Shown: positions 54,205 through 64,000 of the stretch, in pieces
How positions within the stretch are numbered: the first letter of the stretch is position 1
Layout of the letters: every line of letters starts with the position of its first letter
DNA from: Chrysoperla carnea
Taxonomy: Eukaryota; Arthropoda; Insecta; Neuroptera; Chrysopidae
Assembly: GCF_905475395.1 (NCBI RefSeq)
Contig: NC_058341.1
Span: 67,711,501 to 67,775,500, forward strand
Length of the DNA stretch: 64,000 nucleotides
Reading direction: 5' to 3'
Made by a program: the position numbers and the translations under genes
Notes under the pieces: model-generated
Databases searched by the model: none
Told to the model about the DNA's origin: nothing
What the model saw: the letters and a program-made list of their open reading frames with translations, nothing else

Positions 54205-54625
54205 CCATTTACGAGTTATATCGCTTACAAGGAAGTAAAATAAAATGGACTATGTAGGTCTATTATGCGAGTACCTTCTCCCCTCCCCCTCCAGAGATAA
54301 AAAAATATTCTGGTCTGTAACTGAAAACAACACTTAAAATCCGTAACTTCATGGGCCTTCATAAGATATAATTTTATCGGATGTGTTCTTCGCTATGTTT
54401 CAAGAAAATCTATTCAGCCGTTTGAAGATCATCACCTATTTTATGATTGTTATCCCGTATGCAACGCTAAACTCGAACTTAAAGAACAGCATAGAATATT
54501 GTCGAACAAATTATCTTCCAAACAAAAACAAAATCAAAATTGGTTCATCCGTTTAGGAGCTACAATGCCACAGATACACAAACACATTAAATTTATAACA
54601 CCCTTCTTTGTTAGTCGGGGGTTAA
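54205..54625 (+). repeat. Composite repeat: segment shared with 42.9 kb plus family D copy 2
   Basis: 54205–54350 matches 42905–43080 in reverse orientation. 54455–54625 is the second family D copy: 'ttggttcatccgtttaggag', 'ctacaatgccacagatacac' and 'gtcgggggttaaaagga'. Together they could be parts of one LINE-type 3' region. No reading frame was found. Confidence 0.5.
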
Positions 54626-55836
54626 AAGGAGGAAGGTTGTTTGAAAAGTAGAAATCGCTTATTTAGCTTATTTGAATTAAATGGGGCCGTGGAGGATGCT
54701 CAAAAGAAAGACTTTCACCTAGTTTATTATGTTTATAGTGCTCCGAACCAATATATGTTTATTATTTTATAATTTTTAATCCTCTGCGCCTAATACTCAA
54801 CATTTTATTTGTATCCGTCTAACGCAGTATAAAATGCGTGTTTCGCATGTCTCACTGTGGAGAACAAATGCCTGAACTTATTTTAACAAATGAGGAATTG
54901 TTAGAAGTATGGTAACGGTACGGGTAACATACGATAGACAACAAATGCGATGCTCATAGGAATCGGATTTACGGACGTAGGATGCCATAATGACTTCCAG
55001 GTTGATATGTTATAGAGAGCAAACACGCAAACTAATTTCAACAAACGAGGTATCTGTAGAAACGTGAAGACAGTCCGGGCAAGAAAAGATGAATTCCTAA
55101 GAATATATGGGTATTGCGGTCTCTTCGTCGCCATATTTTCCACGAAGTTCTTCTACTATGTAGCCAAAAATTCTTTAATTATTTAAATGAATGGCGTTTA
55201 AAATAAAAGTTTTAAATAACTTTTTAATAAATCTATGAATGAAAAATTTTGCCGGATAAATTTATTGTTTAATAATTAGTAAGTGGTCATTGTGTCCGAC
55301 AAATTTCCTGTTGCATTTTTTCAGACCCATAGCTTAAATATGACGCTATCGTACTTATTTGAGCACGCAGCACTTTCGAAAAAAGCCGTGGTAGTTTGTT
55401 AGACTCACGAAGTTTCAAGCATGTATTAATCATTATACAAATCACCCTTTCTGTCCCACGGTCTAAATAAATTAATCACCTTCGAAAATCCGAAACCAAT
55501 AGAAAACATATATTTTCTACCTACTCGGCTATTTAATCATCTAGTAGTAAATATAAGTAGACCTCATTTAGCCTTTCTTTATAATTTACACAAAATAAAA
55601 AACGATCTTTATTTTCTTTAGGTTTCGGGTTGATGATAACTTATTTTTTCACCGTAAGTAGTTAAATTTTTGTTAGTTATTAAAAATTTTTTGTCTAGTT
55701 ATTTAAAGGCATTTATTATGTTTATATCTAATTATCTTTTGAGCCAACCAGGAAACAGGATACTTGAAATCACAAGAGTGATAAAATAGTTGTTTATGTT
55801 CATTATGATGTTTCAGTTAGTTTGTATTTATTTACC
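54626..55836. other. Intergenic stretch upstream of the receptor gene
   Basis: Nothing recognisable. The 80-residue minus-strand frame at 54901–55143 has no supporting features. A promoter for the gene starting at 55837 would lie here, but no core element is distinctive. Confidence 0.45.
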
Positions 55837-58800
55837 ATGATTAGTTTGTGCATTTTTGTGTTAATTTTGTTATTTAATCCAATCAATGGAGAATCTAAAA
55901 AAAATAATTCAATCAAAATTGGTAAGAAAATTAAAGTATTTTGTTTTTTATATCTTTAAGATTAAAAAAAAATACATTTTCCAATTTACGAAGGATCGTT
56001 TTATAGTCAAATCAATTTCTAACACAATCAATTTGTAATTATTATTCCCGGTCTACCTACATCGTGAACCTACTCATTAATTATAATTTAATTTAATTTG
56101 CCGATCCCGGATCTGCAAATTCTAAAAAAAAATCGCAAATCGAGGCTCAATAAGATCAGGGCTATTTCGAAAACTGGGATTGTTGGAAAAATTCAATATA
56201 ATTTATACATAAAATAAAACACCGAAAAAACACCATTCGAATCTATGTATTCAAGCGAAACTGTACATATAAAACATACAAGCTATTTTTTTTTAGTTGA
56301 CATATTCTTGAAATTCGAAAAATAGCTTTTATCGATGAAAATGCTTCAAACGAAAAATGTTTGGTGAGTAGGCGCACAACATACACAGACATTAAACGTG
56401 ACTTAGGTTTTCAAGCTCACTTCATATTTGGTAATCGATAGATGAACACTTTAAGAAATTTAAAAAAATAACATTTTTGATTCGTAACATTTTTCCGCAA
56501 ACCGTACAGTTTAGGCAAAAACAGACAAGTTTTACCCAAAATTGTTATTTCGTATAATTGTTTCTGCGAAATCAAGGCACAATTTGGAAAAAATTATCCA
56601 ATAAATCCAATAAAAGTGGTTTGTTTTTCTATAAAGACCACTTTATTTCAAATTGAATGAACAAACGTACAAAAAGCTAGATTTTTGCTATCAATTATAA
56701 CTGCCTAAACTACTCGGTTTACACCAAGCCAAGAACAATAAATTTCATTTCAATATTGTAATTATTTATAAAGAACAACTTTCTAATTTAAAGCAATCAT
56801 TTAATGTTTATCAGTTATGAATCAGAGTGAGTTTTTAATTGAACCTGAAAACGATGCCGAGTAAGATCCAATTCGATGCTAATATTTTTCGTTCGATTAA
56901 ATTTATTTATCATATGTCAACTTAAAAAAAACACCCTGTAAATGGTATGCATGAAAGGGCGGCAATTCTTATTTTTGCACCGAGTGGGAAAATAGCTAAA
57001 TCGGGCCCGTTTTATAGATTGTTGTAATATCGTCAAAAATCTCACATTAATATTTTTTCAGATAGTACTTAAATATAAATTAAAAAATTTGAAAAAAAAT
57101 ATGGTTTAACATGAAACAATTTACTATCGTTGGAAATTTATCTTAAAGTTTTCTCGAATTTACGTTTTCATTGTAAGCTAAAAAAATGTTTAGATAATTA
57201 GCGTAAAATTTTTTGGCTTCGTGGAGACATTCTTATTTATATACTTAAGATCACGTCAAAAGCGCTTAAAAAATTTTAATACTTTATTTATAATAACTTT
57301 TTTAAGTAAAAATTAATAACCAAAAATTATATAATTATATAAGAAGGACTACTCGAAGCCAAAAAATTTTACGCCAATTATTTAGCTTACAATGAAAATG
57401 AAAATTCGAGAAAATTTCCCTAAACGGTTTATGTTTCTAAACTATTTTTCATAAAGTCGATGGTTTCCGAAATATTGGCCAAAAATTTTTTATGTATACA
57501 TAGTGTTAATTAACGCAAACCCAGCACTTCTGAAATTGGCGTTAGAAGGGTCTTAAACTAGATGCCAAAACCTTCCTATTTTTTAGTTTTTTTTCCTTTG
57601 TTTATGAAATCGCTTATTTTCAGTTATTTTAAACGGCCTAACACGAAAAATATCATAAATATTTTATAAATTAAAAATATTAAAATAAAATTATAATAAA
57701 TATTTTTAATTTTTTTAAATATTAAAAATTTTTACGTAAACTTTGTACAGAGCCTTTTTTATAAACTCGCGAACGTAAAATTAACTCACGAACAAATTTT
57801 ATAATAGCTAAAACTGCCTCACTAACTTAATAGTTTACAAAATATTTGAAAAAAACCTATTTTCACGAGAAAATTTCTTTCATAGATCATTTCTTGCGTC
57901 CAAATAAAGGTTATCCGAGTGAAAAAAACACTTTGATTTTTTAAGCTGATCGACTGTTTTTATACCATGCATATATGTAATATGCAAGGTATACTAAGTT
58001 TAGTCCCAAGTGTGTAACGCTTAAAAATATTGATGCTACGCACAAAATTTTGGTATAGGTGTTCATAAAATCACCTAATTAGTCCATTTCCGGTTGTCCG
58101 TCCGTCCGTCTGTGGACACGATAACTCAAAAACGAAAAAAGATATCGAACTGAAATTTTTTCAGCCGAGTTCAGTCGAGTTAGTAAATGAGCACCATAGG
58201 TCAATTGGGTCTTGGGTCCGTAGGACTCATCTTGTAAACCGTTAGAGATAGAACACAAGTTTAAATGTAAAAAAATGTTCCTTATAACAAAATAAACAAC
58301 TTTTGTTTGAAACATTTTTTCGTAAACATCATTGTTTACCCAGGAGGGCTCCAATTAGGCGGAAATTTTATAGTATGTACTATTATTGAATATCAGTTAT
58401 GTATGTGTCACATGTATGTATACTCAATGTCACAAAAAATGCTCGTTTTAAAACATTCTAAGTGTTACTATTATAACATAACATATGATGCGTACGCTTA
58501 GAATGGTTTTAACTGTGGCACTTTTTCTGACAGTGAGTGTATGTGTTATGTGATAAAAAAATCAAAACTGACTATGCATGGTATTTCAACTATTAACTCT
58601 GTCAATTGTTTGTTTTCACTTGTTTTTATATTATTTTTCTAGGCTATAATAGAGTGCTAAACACAAAAGCTCTCTTTTTTAGGTCGAGTAACAAGTAATT
58701 TATGAACTCCCAAATAAGCAAACAAATATAATAACTTCGGTGTAAAATAAAAATGTAAAATATATTAGAGAAAACGTACCTATACTACTATAGGGCAAAA

Positions 58801-61154
58801 TGTTTCCACTCAAAGATGTTCCTCACTCGTGTTTCTGAATGCTGAAACATGGTGTTGTTTATTAACTTATATATTCATCGACACTAAGACTGCAATAATA
58901 ATTTATTTTTGTTGAATATCGATTCATTTACCATTTATAAACAAATTTTAATTATTTTTTCTAGATTATACAACATGTAAAAAGTTAATAACTAATCATG
59001 GCTATGGTTACAAAAATTTTTACGAAATAACTGAATTAGAAAATCATTCGCCAAGATACATTCTAGATTTACATTTTGCAGTCCAAGCAGCAAGGGATGC
59101 TCATATTCTATTAACACCATCACCAGATGTTACTATCAACGATCCAGTCTATGAAATAGTTTTGGGTGGTGGTTTAAATACATTTACTGATATTCGACGG
59201 CAAAAACATCGTAATACAAAAACCACAGCACAAACAAAAAATTTATTATCACGGCATGAATTGAGACCATTCTGGTTGCGCGTGTCTACAGGTAAAAATA
59301 AAAAATTATTATTTAAAAAAAGAAAATGAAAAAACTGTTTTAGGCCACAGCCAAGATAATCACGGAAACAAAGCAATGAAGTTCGAAAAATTTGAACAAT
59401 AAGTCGGATTTGAATGCGGTTTTCTGCATTCGATTCATTAGAGCGTCAGGAAATTTTGTGACCCAAATTGATTAATAAGAAATTAAAAATACGCAATATG
59501 CATTTTATAATTATACCATGCATATATGTAATATGCAAGTATACTAAGTTTAGTCCCAAGTTTGTAACGCATAAAAATATTGATGTTAAGAAAAAAATTT
59601 TGGTATAAATTTTCATAGAATCACCTAATTAGTCCATTTTCGGTTGTCTGTCCGCCTGTCCGTCTGTCTGCCAACACATAACTCAAAAACGAAAAGAGAT
59701 ATCAAGATGAAATTTTTACAGCGTACTCAGGACGTAAAAAGTGGAGTCAAGTTCGTAAATGAGCAACATAGGTCAATTGGGTCTTGGGTCCGTAGGACCC
59801 ATCTTGTAAACCGTTAGAGATAGAACAAAAGTTTAAATGTAAATGTTCCTTATAAAAAACTAAACAGCTTTTGTTTGAAACATTTTTTCGTAAACATCAC
59901 TGTTTACCCGTGAGGGTGTAAATTAGGCGTAAATTGTGTAGTATGTATTATACGGGAATATCAGCTATATTAGTTATGCTTGTGTGGCATGTATGTGTAA
60001 TGTGATAGAGTAATCAACACTGTTTATGCATGGTATTAAACAATTAACTTAATCAATTGTTTGTTTTCACTTGTTGTATTTTAAATTCACCATAAATAAA
60101 CTAAATTCACAATTCGGTTAATAGTGATGAAAATGATTCCAAACTTGTTACCCGGTGGTTTTTGGGGTCGCTGAACACGAATATTGCGGACCTGTTTGTT
60201 TTTGAAAATTGATGGACTGCCGCTGACACTTGAAGGGGTTAGCGACCAAAATGATCCCCCTAAGGTAGAAGTATGACAAAATATCAACAAAATATAAATT
60301 TTTTTATTAACTTTCCTAGCAGTACTTGCGGAATTAACATTTGGGTCAATTTCAAAACTTCAAATACTTATTAAGAGACGGGTAAAGATAGAGGCTCGAG
60401 ATTTGGTTCAAAATACGTATTTTTGAAATCAATAAATCAAAAATCCCAAAAGACCGCCTTTTTCCAAATTTTTTCAAAAAACTCGACAATAAGAGATCGT
60501 TCCGGTGCAAATTTTTGTGAAACTTTTTTGGATTTTCGTTCATGATAACATTTCTAACCCGCCCCCGATGATCACGAAGTGTATACCTTAAAAATTTTTC
60601 TTTCTGTTTACTTAGATGGGTTAATTCAAATGGGCAACGAAGGGGAAGAACTTGCATTTGTATCTTGGAAAGATCCCGATCCATTACCAATTCGATATGT
60701 AAGTTTTGGTACATGGACGAATGTGGAGGCTGAATGGATGTTTGATTGTAAATTACCAGTATCGAATTATACAGAAGAAGGAAGTATATTACTTGATGTA
60801 CCTAAAAATATTCCAACGGCCCAAAAATTATATAACGATTTATTTAATGAATACGACCCATATGTTATGCCACAATTTGTAAATGAACCATTAATATTGT
60901 TGCTGAACTTTAAACGGCCACGAATTTTGAATATTAACGAGCAAAAATCTATGATTCGATTACAAGCCATTGGTGATTTGGTAATAAATAATTTCAAATA
61001 ATTTCTAACAATTGAATATGTTTTGATTTTGATTTTTCTTTTTGTAGAAATGGCATGATTCAAAGTTAAAATGGACGCCCAGTACTTATGATAATATTAC
61101 ATTTATCAAATTAAAAAACAGAAATATTTGGTTGCCAGAAATTCATTTGTATAA
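55837..61154 (+). CDS. FAMeT-domain / Cys-loop receptor-like protein, 5' part of gene
   Basis: Exons 55837–55921, 58965–59291, 60616–60980 and 61048–61154 join in phases 1, 1 and 0; all introns are GT–AG and the last donor (61155) leads out of the window. 294 residues are readable. Residues 1–18 are a signal peptide (MISLCIFVLILLFNPINGES). Residues ~30–184 match the farnesoic acid O-methyltransferase-type domain (Methyltransf_FA): YKNFYEITELENHSPRYI, DAHILLTPSP, YEIVLGGGLNTFTDIRR, RPFWLRVS, VSWKDPDPLPIRYVSFGTW, and EAEWMFDC. From ~203 it becomes the ligand-binding domain of Cys-loop channels: TAQKLYNDLFNEYDPYVMP, LKWHDSKLKWTPSTYD, and NIWLPEIHLY, like the nicotinic WxDxRLxW and IWxPDIxLYN motifs (Glu for Asp here). 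The Cys-loop, channel helices and stop lie beyond. The product is probably a membrane receptor with an extra extracellular domain. The FAMeT domain's enzymatic role is disputed. Confidence 0.88.
57957..58625 (+). repeat. Family A repeat in receptor intron 1, with nested insertion
   Basis: A full-length family A copy from 'tataccatgcatatatgtaa' to 'gtcaattgtttgttttcact', within the 3.0-kb first intron (55922–58964). A ~120-base element interrupts it at 58421. The rest of the intron shows no gene. Confidence 0.85.
58421..58540. mobile_element. ~120-bp palindromic MITE nested in family A
   Basis: The left end 'ctcaatgtcacaaaaaatgc' and right end 'ggcactttttctgacagtga' are imperfect complements, as are 'acattctaagtg' and 'gcttagaatggt'. 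Compared with the uninterrupted copies ('catgtatgtatgtgttatg'), the insertion lies at a TA, again mariner-like. Confidence 0.7.
59512..60076 (+). repeat. Family A repeat in receptor intron 2, full-length
   Basis: A clean copy from 'tataccatgcatatatgtaa' to 'caattgtttgttttcacttg', about 0.565 kb. It occupies much of the 1.32-kb intron 59292–60615. It is a good reference for the family's layout. Confidence 0.88.
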
Positions 61155-62275
61155 GTAAGTTCAAACCTTAAGGGGTAACGATATTTCTTGTTCATATGGG
61201 CACGGCCATGTTTTCTTCCTACTGCTGACATCTGGCGTCGAGAAGAAAACATGTATATAATGCTACCTACATTTTGACATTATGAAAACGAACTTTTTTG
61301 AAGACATCTTGTGCAAAATGCAAAATTTTTATCAGGTCTGATTTAAAATCAAAACTTACATTAAAATGTAAGTCGACGCCCGATCGTAATAATCTACTCT
61401 TACATATAAATTTAAATAAATAAATAACAAATTTCTACATATTTTTTAAAATTTGTATATAATTCTATTTTATTAAAAAACTAACCCCATAAAAACCAAG
61501 TTTTTAATATAAAGCTACCTACATTAGGGAAAATAAATCAGGTTAGCGTTTTCACGTATAAAATTTTATATAATCAATTGGTAATCAGTTAAAAGTTACA
61601 GATCTGACCCAATTTGAGTAAAAATTGACTCAAATTATAACTTATTTATCATATATAAATGTAAGTCGGTACCCGATCAATATTTTTATAGAAAATTTAT
61701 TTGTAAATAAACTTAGCTTACATAGAAATGTAAATTGGCGTCAAATCGTTAAAATTTACGAGTACAGATATACAATTATTACTATAAAATATAATTATAA
61801 CACATGATAAATAAAATTATAACCTATTTTATTTCGGAAATTGACTGTTTACCTAAAGTAAATGGAGAACATATTTGAAATTGTAGATGTTGACTGCTAT
61901 GCCATTTCTTGTCACCAAAAATATTTTAATAGTTTATACACGAATTTCCTAATAGTACATATTAGTCCTAATACAAGAACCAAAGTTTAAAAAATTTATA
62001 ATATTATATTTTTATTGAAGTTCCTATCGAATTTTCGAGAAATTTTTAATAAAAAAATGCTTATTCATATTACAAATTGTATTTAGAAGGGCTATAGACT
62101 TTGGTTTTCATATTTTATAAAACGAATTTAAAATATTAACAAAAAATAATAACCTCACATAAGATCGATACATAAATTTGTAAATTTTTTTTATTTTGAT
62201 TAAAATTTACAAAATTTAAGTCTTTAATGCATGCAAATTTTCAGGTCATTTTATTGAAGGCAACATAGAAAATAC
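61155..62275. repeat. Receptor intron 4 (5' part), with a thrice-repeated motif
   Basis: Assuming the gene continues, this is intron. A motif 'cttacatt/a…aatgtaagtcg(a/g)(c/t)(g/a)cccgatc' appears at about 61357–61387 and 61650–61677, with a diverged version at 61717–61747 ('cttacatagaaatgtaaatt'); each contains a small 'cttaca…tgtaag' dyad. About 61235–61270 and 61510–61525 share 'gctacctacatt'. No exon for the Cys-loop was found. Confidence 0.45.
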
Positions 62276-62529
62276 CATGGAGGTTATAAAGAAGGAGAAC
62301 GATCGCTATGTGCTAAAGCATTATTAGCGCACCTGTCCCTGAAAATTTGTAGAATTTATAGTTCATTTTTCAGCCACCAGCCGCGCTGTCGTCGGTAAGT
62401 AGTATATTAGCGCACAACAGCCCGCATTTAATGAGACAACTTAGCGATCCCAGTGCCTCACTTATTTTGTCCATATTTTGGGGACAATATTTTTTATTGC
62501 GATCGTTCTCCTACTTTATAACCTCCATG
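62276..62529. mobile_element. hAT-like MITE with 8-bp target duplication
   Basis: The 254-base element starts CATGGAGGTTATAAAG and ends in the complement, with inverted repeats of about 30 bases ('aggagaacgatcgc' and 'gcgatcgttctcct' inside). GAAAATAC flanks both sides exactly (62268–62275 and 62530–62537). An 8-base duplication with CA…TG ends fits the hAT superfamily. It has no coding capacity. Confidence 0.9.
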
Positions 62530-62781
62530 GAAAATACTTTGTTTAAAAAAATGACGATAATCTTCATATGACTATAACTCCTTAAGCAATATCTAAAAGC
62601 AATATACGATACTATGATAGGATGTTATTCTAAAAATATTTCAGACCAATAAACAGAAGCTAAGGTGTACATCTAGCATATTTTTAATATGAATACTCTT
62701 ATTTGTTTACAGGAACGAATATAAATATTTTAATCGAATTTTGTGTAGAGTTATTTCCACAAGTACCGAATACATACAGTA

Positions 62782-63480
62782 CAGCGTGTCGCATTTAAGA
62801 TGAAGACACCCTCATATTTTCATTATTTACAAAAATATCGATTTGAAATTTTTGCACAGTCATACAGGGTGGGGGGTCACATTTTTCAAGATATTTAACC
62901 GAAATTCGAACCTTCAACTCAGCCTACTACATGTTGACAAATAGGGCCGATTCTTAATATTTTGTTTAACGTCAGAATGATTAGAGATATCGAAAAAAAA
63001 TTACTAAAAAAAGTTTAGAAAATTTTTATCTTGTCCATATATCGATTTTTATGACAAAATTCGCGTTTTTAATTTTTTCATTATTTTGGTCTACACAATT
63101 ATTTATTGAAATATTTGAATACATAACACTGTTAAATTATCAATTTGTCCAGTTTTTACATTCCATAACACACTAGTTATAAAAGTTTAGTTTTTATTTT
63201 TATAACTAGTGTACTATGGAATATAAAATTTGGACATATTGATAATTTAAAATTGTCATGTAAGTCGTTATAAGGGTATAAAACAATATTCTAAACAGCT
63301 TTTTCAAATAGTTTTTTTCGATATCTCTAACCATCTCTGACGCTAGACAAAATATTAAGAATCGGTCCTATTTGTCAATTTATAGTAGGCTAAGTTTAAA
63401 GTTCTGATTTCGACTAAGTATCTTAAAAAATGTTACTTATTCCTCTGTATGACTGGGCAAAATTTAAATGCGACACACTG
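62782..63480. mobile_element. Mariner-like MITE, family B copy 2
   Basis: The ends are CAGCGTGTCGCATTTAAG and a right end '…aatgcgacacactg', flanked by TA on both sides (62780–62781 and 63481–63482). The internal stem around 'ttccataacacactagtt' (about 63155–63240) matches that of copy 1 at 5257–5847. At 699 bases it is longer than copy 1 (591), with extra sequence near 63245–63330. Confidence 0.88.
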
Positions 63481-64000
63481 TATATAAATTTCAAAACAAA
63501 ATTATAATGAATCTACGTTTCATGGGTTCAATTATTCAATCCGCCAAAAAATTTTGTTATTTTTAAAATGTTATTGACGTTTATAAGGAAATAATCTAGG
63601 TAAATACTTTTAAATAGTAAATAGTCGAACGAGGTCTAAGGCCCGACATACACGTTTCGATATACCGGACAGGTTTACCTGAACAGGTCACTTGTATGAC
63701 TGCTGGCATATCTGTGCAGGTGTAGCGACCAATGCAGGCGATCGGATAAGAATTGAAATTCAATTTTTATTACCGGCACAAGCGAAGATACCTGATAGCA
63801 TGTGTGAGTGGTCCGGCAAACCTGCGCAGACATAAAGTTAGGTGTGGCTTATTCTTGGGTAGAGAACAGTCTTTCATGGGGAGACATAGTAGTTCTCGTA
63901 ACTTTATTTGTCTTTTGAATTGGGGAAGTTGCAAGTGATACTAGTTTTTGGTTGAATTCTTCATTCATCCGCAAGTAATTACGGTAATATAATGGCTCTA
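63481..64000. other. End of window, possible incomplete element
   Basis: From about 63640 the DNA becomes GC-richer with 'ggcccgacatacacg', 'ccggacaggtttacctgaac' and 'ggtccggcaaacctgcgcag', hinting at a separate inserted element that continues past the window. No exon of the receptor gene was recognised; the 61-residue frame here is unsupported. Confidence 0.35.

Noticed and set aside
59149-59376. 75-residue minus-strand frame
   Set aside because: It is the complement of receptor exon 2, which has the conserved FAMeT motifs on the plus strand.
60579-61001. 140-residue single-exon gene
   Set aside because: Its beginning and end are intron sequence; the middle is exon 3 of the receptor gene, with clean acceptor at 60615 and donor at 60981.

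Overview
This is an AT-rich animal genome window, almost certainly from an insect. It has spliced genes with short or multi-kilobase GT–AG introns, a C-type lysozyme-like gene, a hundred-kilodalton C2H2 zinc-finger gene, a leucine-rich-repeat membrane protein, and a gene joining a farnesoic-acid-O-methyltransferase-type domain (an arthropod-associated fold) to a Cys-loop receptor domain. I cannot fix the insect order from the sequence alone. No bacterial features, CRISPR arrays or convincing tRNA/rRNA genes were seen.

Layout. 1–4 kb: AT-rich DNA with one unrecognised ATG-less reading frame (1278–1793) and inverted-repeat elements. 4.06–18.15 kb, minus strand: a four-exon lysozyme-like gene whose last and first introns (5.4 and 8.2 kb) are packed with transposon debris. 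18.5–21.0 kb: a dead Tigger/pogo-type transposon carrying a nested Helitron and a nested, internally deleted Tigger. 21–34.5 kb: no host gene that I can support; Helitrons, a SINE copy, a dispersed ~0.6-kb repeat and hairpin elements. 34.5–38.4 kb, plus strand: a two-coding-exon LRR transmembrane protein (787 aa). 38.4–44.2 kb: repeats, including two long fold-back elements. 44.2–47.3 kb, plus: a zinc-finger gene with a 7-base first coding exon and about 30 near-identical fingers. 48.5–51.8 kb: a 5'-truncated LINE with a reading frame open to its end and a clear 13-bp target duplication. 52.6–52.9 kb: a near-perfect hairpin. 55.8–61.2 kb, plus: the first four exons of the FAMeT/Cys-loop receptor gene, which runs out of the window.

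The host genes do not form a pathway; they look like neighbouring independent genes. What dominates is mobile DNA: at least five Helitron-like copies, a tRNA-derived SINE (two copies), about ten copies of one unclassified ~0.6-kb family (some disrupted by TA-flanked insertions), mariner-like and hAT-like MITEs with readable target duplications, and many fold-back elements.

The most interesting items are the receptor with an extracellular FAMeT domain, the zinc-finger array whose variation is concentrated at predicted DNA-contact positions (a pattern reminiscent of PRDM9), the lysozyme-like protein with a Lys at the catalytic Asp position, and the very recent-looking hairpin at 52.6 kb. All calls come from reading the sequence; no database search was done.
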